Source of the DNA: Reticulitermes lucifugus
Lineage: Eukaryota; Arthropoda; Insecta; Blattodea; Rhinotermitidae
Direction: 5' to 3'
NCBI GenBank assembly: GCA_026260175.1
Contig: JAKCWW010000068.1
Location: 5,005 to 69,004, forward strand
Length of the DNA stretch: 64,000 nucleotides
In this document: positions 38,801-52,300 of the stretch, piece after piece
Layout of the letters: each line of letters starts with the position of its first letter
Numbering within the stretch: position 1 is the stretch's first letter
The notes under the pieces: model-generated
Databases searched by the model: none
What the model was told of the DNA's origin: nothing
What the model saw: the letters and a program-made list of their open reading frames with translations, nothing else
Made by a program: the position numbers and the translations under genes

Positions 38801-41800
38801 ATATTTTCAACCCCTACATACGTTTCGGCAATCAAGTTGCCATCTTCAGTGGGCACACCAAAGAATCACAAACATCCACGGCATCCAGATACACACACAC
38901 ACACACACACACACTCGGCATTACAATGAAAGCACACATGCCGCTAACAACATTAAAATAAACCGATGCCCACAGTTACAGAAACAAACGTTAAAAGTAA
39001 ACAACACAGTGTGTCTAAGACAGTGACGTATGCCAACACTTCACATAACGCAGTAAAAATTATCACTTACATATGTTGTTACATGACTCAATCTAGACGA
39101 CTAAAGTATATATAAAAGTTTATTTTAAAAAGTTTTTTGGATGTTGGTTATGTATAGAATTGTATAGTCGGTCAATGTCGATCTCGTCCTGTAGCTTGGG
39201 ATGTTGTGTGTCCGGTGAAGTGTCGTGTAAGTACACAATCAAGTTGCCATCCTCAGTGTGCGCGCATTTGGATGCCGTGGATGTTTGTGATTCTTTGATG
39301 TGCCCACTGAGGATGGCAACTTGATTGCTGATACGTATGTAGGAGTTGCTAGTATACTTTCTTAATAATTCTTGTGCATTGGTTGGTTTGACTTAAACTT
39401 ATGACAGAATGCACGGTACATATAATATAAAATTTATGAATATCCGTGAACTGGATTAAAATTTATTAATGTGACGCGTGGAATGTTATATGGACATGTT
39501 ACTGCGAGCTTCAGATTTTTCATACAGTACTGATAAAATTATCATATGTGGTGCTGTATTTATTTTTAATAATGACGAAGTAATTTATCTACTTAACAAA
39601 AAAATCCTGTAAATTTCTTATGAAATATAACGCCACAGTAAAGGAAATGAATATACCGATTAAAAGTAAAAATTGTTCCTCTATAATATTTTAAAGGACA
39701 CTAAATAAATAGTTTAAGGTCAAACCAGAACTTCATAATATAGAAATATTTAATTATGTGCGAAACACATTTTATGCACTCCCTGAAAATATTAACAAAT
39801 ACAGATTTGATGTATGAATATTTGTTTAACCCGAAGTACAGGGAGTAACTAAGTAGGCAGATAACTACGTTCCTAGCTAGGTAGTTACATGAAGAAGCAG
39901 ATAGGTAGAAAAATAGTTAATTAAGTGTATTAATTAACTGGTTACTTAATTAAATAACAACAATTAACCAGTTCTCTCTAGCATGAGATTTTGGTATATT
40001 CGAGAATTTTCGGGTTCCATCCGCATCCTTCTCTCTAATGTTGAAAGCAGAAAGAAGCTGTCAGTGCGACAAAATGGCAGGCGATAAACACGTCACACAC
40101 GAACCGAAACGAATGACTGGAAGGAAACATGCATTCTGTGTCGGTGTTCTATTTGCAATATTAAACTCTTGCAAAAGACGAATGTAAATGAGGTTTCTCC
40201 TTCTTGCTCTGTGTCGTTCATTTAGACGGTTCAGTTGCCAGGCAAATGAATTAAGCGGCTGAAAGAGAAACCGGCACCTTTCTTTGACAGGCAAATCGTT
40301 TTATCATGTAAAGTCACAAATTGGCGTCACGAATGCGTCAGGCCGATAGAGTAATCGATAAAAGTGAACTTATTTTGTGCCACTTGATAGACGTGGAAGG
40401 TAAGAAGAACATCGAAGAATAGCTTGTGTTTAATGCAAAAGTTGGGCTGATTTAGTTACCACATAAAAAGCACAAGAAATAACAATGAAATACCATTAAA
40501 CGACAGAAACACTTTTGATTAGAAAGCAAGAGAAAAAAAATTAAGTAGGCTATATAACAGCATTCTGTTGTAAGACTGAAATACAAAATTTCTAATAAAT
40601 CCTTAAAATGTCATCATCATCATCATCATCATCATCATGAACGTTTTAGTCCTGTAAGTCCTGTCCTATGTAACTCATTCGCTTTAAGATGATCCTGTTC
40701 TCTCCATCTTCTTCTTGGGCGGCCTATATCCCTTTATCTATGGAGTTGATACTGTAGTGCTAGTCTTCATAAGCGGTTGTTTTTCATTCTGTTTACTTGT
40801 TGAAGCCAATTTTGTTGGTAGTTTCTGATCTCATCTACTATATTATCCTGATTTAGTTTTTTCCTAATGTCAAAATTTCTTTTTTTATCCCGTCTTGTGA
40901 GGCCCAGGCCCTTAAAATATATGACATTAAATTCAAGCAATTGAAAAGACTATGAGAGGGAAAAGAAGTAAATAAAAGAAATTGTGTTTGAAAACCTTAC
41001 CGTAGCATTAATCTAAGAGGGATGAAAGTTAAAGCCGCCAGTTAAATTTAGATGCAGACCAAAGGGTCTAAAACAAAGCAGTGTACTCACTCTCATGTGC
41101 TCATGAAACACCATGTACCGTGGCGTTAAGCCTGCTTCGTTGCTGACTTCATCACACAGTTACTTAACTAACGATTTTCTAAGAGCACGTAACAGTGTCC
41201 TAACCATTACATAAAACCTTTACTGCGTGGGCCTACTCTCCATGACCTGCGTACCGTTTCGAAGCAGTTCTTTTTCTTCATACTAACAGATTATTTTTGG
41301 TTTTATTTCCTAGATTAGTGGTCTGACCCTTTGAATATAAAAGTTGCTTGCTGCTTATAGCTGCTGGTTGACTAATTACTCAGTCACTGTGTTACGTATT
41401 ATAGTTAATCACTTTATCGCAGTTATGACTATAGTGAGTCTGAAAAGAGCTGGAGTGAAGAAAAAATTTGCATTGCAGATCTGCTCGCCTTGAGGGTAGG
41501 TTTGTTAGGCAGTGCTGCCACAGTCTGACCTGGGAAAAAGACTTCGATTAGTCAATTATCTGTTTACTTATTCTACTTTGTTGATCAATCAGCCTTTTAA
41601 TTACTTGATCAGTCACCTAATTAGCCAGTTAACGGACTAGCGAACGTGCAGACAGCAAATAATGGCACTGCAGTATCTAAGTAAACTCGAAAATGTAAGT
41701 GGATTATTTGGCGTGATTTTACAGTCAAGATTTGTGCGAATCGTATGTTATTGATAGTTAAAATAAGTTAAAGTAGGGGGCTAGGCGCGTTATCAAACCA

Positions 41801-42519
41801 CGCAGTATGCATACTGAGTAACCGGCGACCCACAAATTATCTGCTGTCCAAACATGTAACTGCTTAATAGAATGTAGCCTAAATATAGCTGATCAAGAGA
41901 TCTGTCAATTTTCACATTTCATTACCAAACATGAATTTTAATACCCCATGTGTTTTTCGATAACTCTTGTCTAGGCTTCATTTTTACCATTATAGGCCTA
42001 TATTTTCCGATGCAATTATGTTGTTGGGTTTAAATCGGAGTGCAAAATTTTCCTTTTCTTCTCTGGAGAGCCTTCTGATGCTGTGTTTTACATTAGTTAG
42101 ATGCAATTTAGAATCTGCCTCCGTTGCGTGGAATTCAATTACCCAGCGGAACTTCTCGTCTATTTGTCATTGTTGCTTTTTCAGTCATTTGCAATATTAC
42201 TACGCTAATGTTTCAGTTCACCTGAAGTTTTATACCTTGTCTGGTAGGAGGCGCCATCTAGACGCAGCTTTCCTTATTAGTGTTTATGAATGAATAAAAT
42301 TCTGCCCCTCCCTACTGGAAATTGTCGGCCTTTTTATGCCGACTCAAAACCTCCGAGATTTTACTTTAAAGCTTCGCAACTGCCCTCCTGCTAGATGAGC
42401 ATCTGTTGCTAATGTCATCTGTAAATGTGCTGATATATTCAGCGTAAAGTCTATTTCGTTTAATGATTTATTAAATTAATTACGCTCATTATAAAGAACA
42501 GAGGATACTGGTGTGTTGT

Positions 42520-42553
<34 letters not shown>

Positions 42554-45500
42554 CCATCAGGGTGTTGAGTCAGCACTCACACACCTTCTTTCTGCTTTGT
42601 CTTTTTTGCTGTGTAATTTTGCGCTGCGCGTGTATTTGCTTATTTTTGCATGCTAGAGTGGTTTATAACAGGCCCTGCGCTGATAAGCCTGTGTGGCAAC
42701 CATATGAAAAGAATAGAGCTGGACGTTTACCTTATTTAGTAAAAAATTCTATCTCTTAAACATTTTTATTTTAAAAATGATAATAGTATTCATGCTGTCT
42801 GTTACCTGATGTGATTCGTTCTTATTACCTATTTTCTCTGTGTTTAGGTTTGTGGTTAGTTTTTGGATGCTTTTTTCTGTGTTCTTATGCTCTATCTCTG
42901 TCTTTGGCCTTATGACTGTCGTGTCAGCAAATTAGTAATAGAGAATTATTATTATTGTAATTATTGTTATTATAATTATTTATTTGTATTTGAAACAGGG
43001 AAATGCAGAGTGCAGGTCCAGCATTAAAATGCTACTCCGAGAAGCTAAAATACACAACATGCGAGAGCTGGAAGTATCAGCGGGGGTCAGCGGCGGAGAG
43101 CTACACAGATGCCTACAACGTGCTGATTTACGCATTACAGACGCCACACACCATTGCTGAATTACATTTTGATCCTAAATTCCACGACGTTCTGGCATGT
43201 TGAGCGTGCAGCTGCAATCAGCGAGGAATGCCGAAACGTTGTGTCTTCCAGGGTAACAAAAATCAAGAATTAACGTAGCTACAAACCTGGAAATGAAACA
43301 TCAGGATAACGGAAAGTGGCGGTAAAATACAGGCCTATGTCTGTAACATAACATCCATATGTTGCTTATCTGACATATATAATATCAAATTCACTCTTAA
43401 GTGGGTCCTTTGTTATCGTGTCAAAGAGCATTCTTTGGCCGTGCATGGAAGAGACGGTCTGCAGATATGGAAAGTAGTTACGAAATTTTCAAATCAGTCA
43501 CAGCCAATAAGGGGGGTTCCTCTATCTTGGCAATTAGGTGATAAGAGTGACTGCCATAAGGCCTAGACTGTTGAAATACAGCCTCGGACCTAAAGGAAAT
43601 TTCTATCCCATCCAAGGAAAGACAAAGGTCATAGTAAATAAAAGTCAGAAATTCGTGGTTTTCTATTGGATATTTCACTGAAATAAGTAGTCAATACTAC
43701 TAAAGTATGATTACTGTTAAAGTTTAGTAGAAAAAATCAGGTTGGAGTGGGAAATTTAAACAGTAGATTGAGATAGATGGATTAATCTGGCACGTAATAA
43801 GACTAAAGTGGCGGACTTTCATGAGCACGTTGAGAACATTTCGTCTTACAAAGAAAGGTGCCGAAATCCTGCACCAGCTGAAAGACTACTGCCTCCTTCC
43901 CAAGGACTCTGTTCCATATATTGCTAGTAAATAGAGAGGTCCTAATTAACTTCTTTCCAAGTGTCGGTACATCTTTGAATACTCATGAATCATAATAAAG
44001 TCTAAAAGGTTCTGACGACGGTATGTAACATTGAGAACTAATTGGTTTCTGGACTTTGTCCATCGTCCGTAAATCTAAAATCACGACGTTTCGGATGCTG
44101 CATCTGCTTCCGTCCTCAGGTGAAGGGGGAGGGAGACACCTACTCTGTTGGGTCCCTTAGATAGAGCTAACCTCAATCACTGGATTGATTGATTGATTGA
44201 GGTTAGCTCGGTCTAAGGGATCCAACAGATTAGGTGCCTCCTTCCTCCTTTACCTGAGGACGGAAGCAGATCCAGCTTCCGAAACGTCGTGATTTTAGAT
44301 TTCCAGACGATGGACAAAGTCCAGGAACCAATTAGTTCTTAGTGAATCCTACACTTCCTCCACCCACCCCTCGCCCACTACTATTTTTCCAGACCATTCA
44401 CGGATTTTATAGGATGCACGTTCATTCCTATCCCTTCCCAGAATTTCTCAGACTTGTTTCATGTCTTCGGAGGGCGGCAGCTTGACTCTGATCTACTTCT
44501 TCTCATTGTCCCATTCTAACAGTTAACATTGTAAACGTCTTTTTAGTTTATCTTCCTTGTTTCCTAAAAAGGAAACTAAAATGGAACGGCAACATTAATA
44601 CGAATAGATACAGAAGAGAGAAGATTATACCTGGTGTCCCAGGAGGAAAGGTCAATATTCTGGGAGGTCATAGTAGCGGTCATTCTAAGCAAAAAGTTTA
44701 TATGTACATGTGTCCTATTCCAAACGGTTTCCGAGATAGAGCTATTTCACTGTACAGTTGCAAAATTGTTGATAAGAAAGAGATATTACGTACTGTTTCT
44801 AATACCAGTATTTATTGTTCAAGTGACAAAGTTGGTACAGTTTACCTAGTATAATACATTTTCGAAAATTCCACCATCAACATCAATGCACTTTGCAACT
44901 CGTGTGAGGACATGGCGTGTTGCTCGTCTGAGTGCATCTTGACGTTCCTTTATGCGGGCGATAACATCCGTTATGTGATCGAGCAGTCCGTCTCGTGTAT
45001 CCACTTTTCTTCTGTCCACTTCACTCTTTATCCAACCCCAGAAACAAAAATCTAACGGGGTTAGGTCTGGAGATCTTGGTGGCCAGTTAATGGTACTGCC
45101 ACGACCGATCCACCGATTAGAGAAAGTGTCATTGAGATGTTGCATCACAAGTCGGGTATAATGAGAAGGGGCTCCGTCATGCTAGTAAAATCTTAGGATA
45201 ATTAGTGTAGTCAATGCTGTTAGTGGGTTAGTGGTAACCTAAAACCAACCACGAGTGCTGAAATTCGGATCCTGAAGACATGTAACTCAAACGCAAACTA
45301 CGAGCATCTGAAAATTGTCCCACCATTTGCTTAGAGGTAATTAATACTTGTACTTCATGTTCCGTTATTCATTAAGTCGATAATTAATGTTGTCAAAATA
45401 TTTATATGACACATTCCAATCTAACGTGCATTTTGCAAGTTTAATTTAGTTGAAAAAGAAAAACAAATAACTTAAGTCCTTCGTCGGTTTTACATTTTGC

Positions 45501-48500
45501 CATAATTAAACATGTCTGCCCCCCTCCTCTGTCTGCATAGCACATAAAACCAGATATTTGTGTGTACGAATGTGCCAAGAACGTGAAATGAACAGGTAGT
45601 AAACTCGCCGAACGTCAGTGCGTTCAGGACTCAGCTTTGCGACCCTGTATGGAATGCGAGGCAGTATTCACTAATCACGCTCCCTACATTTCCCCCAGCG
45701 TGCGCAGTCGCAGAGCTGAGTCGGTCTGAGGAGATCTGGATATACGTACTTCCTAGTGCAATGGGCTGGGTAGATGTTTTGACCACAAACGCGTGAAAGG
45801 AGTCAGATCAAAGAGCGTGGACTTGAAACAAGATTTTTAATTGAGTTCGCAAATTCAAAAAACTCCTATATCTATAGTCCGACAAATGTATATTTTATTC
45901 ACTATTAATTGTGTAACACTGTCCTACATGTTTCGAACCTTAATTCTGGTTCATCCCCAGGGTCTCAGCATTTTAAATTACACATCTTTTTACATCAATT
46001 AATACAACTGTTTAAATAGTAAAACTGAATAACATGGACTTTATTTTTACAATAGTGTTTATACACTGGTTAAAATAATAAAAGTTGAATACATGTAACA
46101 ATTAATGTAAAAAAATGTGTAATTTAAATTGCTGAGTCCCTGAGGATAAACCAGAATTAAGGTTCGAAATATGTAGGACTTTATTACACAATTAATAGTG
46201 AATAAAATGTACATTTGTCGGACTATAAATATAGAAAAGAAAATGTACGGAATGAATAATATTAAGTTTACAAACACTTCATCAGATGATTTTCTAGACA
46301 CAGGCCTAACTAATTTCAAGGTGATAAACAGAAGGCAGATTATAACGTGTTTAAACGTAAAATATTCCCTGTGTTGAAGCTGCACGAAATGCACACAAAG
46401 GCCTAAATGTTAACCTTACCCCGGATAGAGGAGAGGGTCAAATTATTCCTTCGTCCAGCACTACCCTCGGTAGAAGACACGATAATTTGGGGTCGGTCAG
46501 CGGGCGGGGTACACAATGGACGTGGATATAGTGGCGACTCCAATAAATAAGTAAAATTAAATTGAAAAAGTGTCACAGTACATCGGCAAGCTATAAAGGG
46601 ATATCAGGTGAAAATGGAAGGCTCCACGTAGTCTAAACCTTATTCTTATTTGTATTGTCCAATAACGTCCAATGAGTACTAATTTTAAAAATTTTATTCC
46701 CGTATTACATTTACTCTCAAAACAATATTTTAAAACTTTTTTTAGCATCGTTACTTTGCAGAGTTCATTACCTTCCCCTAAGCTATGTTTTCATTCGTAC
46801 TCAATCCTTTACGGAACAAATTCTCCTCTCCACTCTCCCATTCCCAGACTCACCACGACACACACAGATGCTTAACATTCTCCTCGTCGAAAAGAGAGGG
46901 GCGCTTTCTTTTTGCAAATTGTTCCCTGGTCGCGCTTAACTTCCAAATACCTTCCTTTAAACCTGTCATCCCCCTATTTCATTCCTTGAACAACCACCAC
47001 TGTAATTCTCTTTAACCCCACTTAGTTATTTTTCAGTTAACAATACAGTTCTTTCAACTAACATTCACAAATATATACTCTTTACACATCACTGCATTAT
47101 TTATTTAATTATTCTACATAGTGTATTATATTTTTCACGGACCAACTCTGCCGAATTCATACAGATTCTAATATCTGACTTTTTCATTCTTTTTCTTTGT
47201 GCAAATCTCAAACTTTGCCGTTAATGTAATCATCAAAGTTTATTATACACACTCCACTTTAACGTACTTGTCATTCGTAAACATTTCTTATTGTTCACGT
47301 ATCATGAATATCCGTATGAAACACACACAAGCCACAACAACTTGCGTCTTTTATTGTCTCTTCCTAACTCCAATTCAGCCACATTATTTGCTGCAAATTT
47401 GGCTGCAAACTTGTATTAAAAAGCAATAAGTTTTAATACAGAACTTCAACAGCAAATGTCACCAAAAGCCATGAATAACTTCACAGAATAATTTGCAGAG
47501 AAGGGGTGATGGATAGATGGACATCACTTCCACATCTTTAATTAATTTTATGCGTGTCGCACAATCTACGTCTACTGCAGAAACTCATGTTGAACGTATT
47601 CAGGCATAACTAATTCAGTAATCTATAATAAGGCTAATTTTTCCAAGGACAAGAATAATTTGACAACACTTTCTTCGTTTACGTATGCAATTAGGGCATT
47701 AGTATCGCCTTGCCCTTTAATGGTGCCAGTATTAAGGCTGTAAATTTCTATTAATACAATAGTTTTCAGGGAACACGTACAAATGACTTTCATAGGCACG
47801 GTCGTGTGCGCGCTCACGTTCCAAACAACCTGACCGAATCATGACACGCCTGAATAATAACTTGTTGCTGAGTAGCCGATGACGGGACTAACCTGGGATT
47901 ATTTATTTCAATTAACTGAGAAATGCTGCAATAGATAAAAGACATGTAGCCTACAATTTCATGCAGATTAAAATATGAATAGACAGACCGATAGATTAAC
48001 AACATGGATGTACTGATAGATGAATAAATAGGCAAATCAGCAGATATACATATATACAGAGACAGATAGGTTGAAGATAGACAGACAGACAGACGACAGA
48101 CCGACCGATAGATATATATCAGGTAGATGAGATAGGTTAGATAGATAAATAGATAGATTGGATAGAATAGACAGATAGATAAATGGATAGATAGACAGAT
48201 ATATAGATAGACGCACAGACAGACAGGTAGATAGATAGATAGATAGACAGATATATATATATATAGACACACAGACAGACACACAGGTAGATAGATAGAT
48301 AGATAGATACATAGATAGATAATTTTAGACTGATGGGTGTGGTTTTGGGCTGATGGATGGATTGATGGGTAAAAAGTGTGTGTGTGAAGCAATTTGGTTG
48401 ATTTAAGGCATTTCATGGTTTTTTTTTGTAAAAAGAACAGAGGAAAGCTTCAGGGTCCTGAATAGGATCTGAATGCAAGACCATCTCGTATCCACTCGCC

Positions 48501-49270
48501 TCAGTCTTCTATAGTGCAGACTAGGCTGGGCATTATACTGTTACTTATTGATCACTTGACCATTGTATGCAACTAATAGCGATTTATACATCCTCGTCCC
48601 CTACAGCATGGCGGACACAGAGTAACTAAATAATGCGGTAGCACAGCAAGAAAGTTCAACACTACTACCAACACAGCTCATCACTAGACACGATAATGGA
48701 CACGTGACAGGCATAGATATATCGTGTTATGTCACGGTCATCCCCGTCTCGGTACAGAGTAACTGAATATTGCGGCAGAAGTTTTACTAACAAAAGCTGG
48801 TAATAATTTCACACCTCCCCACGCCTAGCTCATTGTAATCCCCCACACTTCACATTATTAGCTAACTATGTGATTTAAATCTCTGTATTGCTTCCTGACT
48901 TCACCCCGCTGGGTCCAAACATCTCTAACACAAGCCCACGTTTTCACATCTTTAAATTCAAAATTTTGGAAAGCACATGGAATAACAAAAGTGGGCATTA
49001 ATAATAATAATAATAATGCATTTTTAATTCTTTAACGTACTCAAGTACGGGTATAAAGATATGCTGCGGTACAATAAATTAATTATTTTCATCATTTCTT
49101 CATAAACTTCATTTCTACTCATTAGTGATGTTGGAGAAATGTGGAGAAAATCAGCTAGACCTATCTTGTGAAAAATGAAGAAGTATTACACACGGTCAAA
49201 GAGGAAAGGAATATCCTACATACTGGATTGGTGTCACCTTGCGTAGAAATTGTCTTCTAAAACACGTTAT

Positions 49271-49301
<31 letters not shown>

Positions 49302-52300
49302 AGGAAGGGTAGAAGTGAAGGGAAGAGGAGAAAGAAAACGTAAGCGGCTACTGGACGACCTTAAGGAAACGAGCGATACTGGAAATTGCAAGAGGAAGCA
49401 CTAGATCGTGTCTGTGGGGGAACACGCTGTGGAAAAGCCTATGGACCTGTCGCAAGAGACAGACACTACGAAATGACTGAGTAACGATATCAGGCATTTG
49501 AAGTATGACGTATTCTCCTCTCACATACTGCATGTAATTACGTTTTTGCAGGCAGACGTACACGATCATTCTGCTTTGTAGCCCGAATTTTATCAGACTG
49601 ATTCTTTTATGATCACTAGCCTAAAAAGGAGTTGTCGGAAGAACTTACAAAGGCAGCGATGTATTGCAAACATTATGTTGCTTACGTCAGATCCAGATTT
49701 AGGTAATGTGAACTTATAATCCAAGAGTACAATGCAGTAATTCATGGTTTATCGTGTTGGGGCTCGTGCGTACATGATCACAGGACTGAATCCTACTGTC
49801 CCTCTATGTTATGGAGATAAGCAAAAAATAATTGAGAAGCAAAATTATTAGAGCACAATCTCACACTTCGTCAAGAACACAATAGGGTTTACATTGTGCT
49901 AGTCAGCTTCGAGTTTCGATCCGCATACCAACAACATGAAGACATGAAACTTGCTCCCAGTCATGATGGCAATCATGAACAAAACACGTTATTATCGCAA
50001 TGTTGGCAGAGCAAATCGCTTTCATAGCATGGCGCTAGTCGCTAACAACCCTTCACTTCAGTCTTCTGTCCAACCGCAACACGATAGTACATGACGCTTA
50101 CACGCGTAGGATTTTGATTACGATCTGCCACTCAACTGATCAAAAAAAAAATAGACACAATTATTTTGCAGTGATTCCCGTTATTTCACACAGAGCGTAG
50201 GATGACTTTGATTAATGAACAGTAACTGACGTGTTGCTCTTTGTCACTACTTTTGTATATTTATTGAAGGGGCCTAACCTCAATTTTTCTGACACGCCTT
50301 ATAACACTTCACGTTAACCCTTTGCAATTGTTGGAGAAATCAACGAACTCTTTGGACTTCTTGAATCCTGAAGATAGAACCCAGAATCTCCACTGAAAAG
50401 TCGGTAATTATTTACCAATAGACAAAGTATCAAATCCCAGTAAGCTTAAATACAGTCCTGCAATTATTATGGCGCCTTAACACAATATAAACATTTAGCT
50501 CTCTTCGGCACCGGACAGAAATTCCGTTCGTGGAGCAGAAATCTCCATGTACGCACTTTCTTTTCACCAGCGAAAATTAAGAAATTTTTAAGGATGTTCT
50601 TAAATTCCTTGGAAAACCAAGAAACCTTCCGAGGACACCAAGATGCTCGTGGGCATGCGGTTGGCGATACTGTAGTTACAGTACTTTTTTAGTGGATCGA
50701 CACGGACATGAACGAAATGTATTGTTTGTTTCTTCCTTAAGCATTGTAACTTTATTGCACGGGAAGCTTGCTTCCGCCAGAAATCTAAAGCACTTCAAGA
50801 CTCTTGCATTACATAACGCAAGTTCAACTGCAAGGGAAAAAGGGACTTTAATATTCGGCAGAAGCAGGTATCCTATGCCATAAAGTTCCTGAGACACTTT
50901 CAGTGCCCAAGCACGCGATAAAATATACATCCTGTGTTTTGATAACATTTTTGTATAGAAACGTGGTACCAAGTTCAATATGAATCCATTAGTAGAGTTT
51001 GAATATGAATAATTGGAACATAAAAAGGACATGAAATCTTTATTATCCCTTCATTTATCCGAAGAGCAAAAAATTCCATTTTTCTTCGTGATCTTACAAT
51101 ACCCTGGGTCTAAATGCTGTGTATATACCTCGGGAGAGAAGAATCATCAGTGACGGACAGCCAACAGAATCTTTGATGTATTTCTTAAGACACTCTAGCA
51201 GAAATACAAAGAACAATAGAAATGTGAGGAAGGAGAAATATGTTTAAATGAAACTGCGAACACCTTAAGTGACGAATATTCATATTTTGCATTGTGTTGT
51301 GCAGTACTGTTAGTAGTCTACCAAAATATTTTAGCGTCGTTATAAACATGGGCAAGTTCATTAATATTCGCACTTGACAATGTCAATGGTACAGCTTAAA
51401 GCGATATATTCTCATAGGCTCATTGTACACGGCATGCGTGACGACGAGCCAACACCTGCATGTGAATACACACACACACAAAATATTGTCCCTCTCTGAC
51501 GCCAAGGCAATGCTGCTTGAAGTATCTTTATATATGTGTGGAAACAAAGCAATACGCGAAGAACTCAAATACAAACTTGTTTCATTTCTCACTTTTTTTC
51601 CAGCATTCTCTTTTTCTTTCATAATAAATTCTCGTATACTGCGACTGGGTAAGGATGTAGGGACTGTACTTCATTTTATGGTAATCAAGTATAATATCTA
51701 TTCAAAATTTAACGGAAAGTTTTCTCCTTAGTTGTATGAAGTATAGACCTATTGTTGTTGTTTACAAATTCAGGACAAATGTACTTACGACATTAAGATT
51801 TAAACTCTAATAGAGAAGAAAACAAGCATGAGACTGCAACATACATGGAGTGGCTGTGTCTGTCTTAATGTATGCGAGAACAGGCATTCCGTAAAACACT
51901 TTTGTACAATGGGGACAGAAGTCTATCTGACAATTATCGCTAGTGACTTCCGGTCGGCTGACTTAAGTTGTAAAACTTCGACGTTCAATTAACACAGTGT
52001 TTGCCAGATGAATATCTACGAGCAGCAGGATATTTCTAGCACGATGTTAAATAGCTCAAGTAAGAAACCAATATTATCTGCAGTACATTCAATTGAAATG
52101 CTTGGACACCGACTCACAGCAAACTAGAAGAGCGGCGAACGCTGCACTGTCCGCCGTCACCCAAAACGGTCAGATTAAAGAGTGTTGTTATTTGCCAGAT
52201 AAAATAATGGCCACGTAAAACAGCTTCGCTGATACTTGATAAACTTACTAAGCGAACCGAAAAACAAAGACTTTCTCGTTTATTGATTTCAGATACTAGA

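Noticed and set aside
40611-40639. Trinucleotide run as a CRISPR-like or functional array
   Set aside because: It is a simple (ATG)n tail of a LINE; no spacers.
47814-48416. 200-codon minus-strand frame rich in Tyr, Leu, Ser and Cys
   Set aside because: It is a translation of a GATA/GACA microsatellite.
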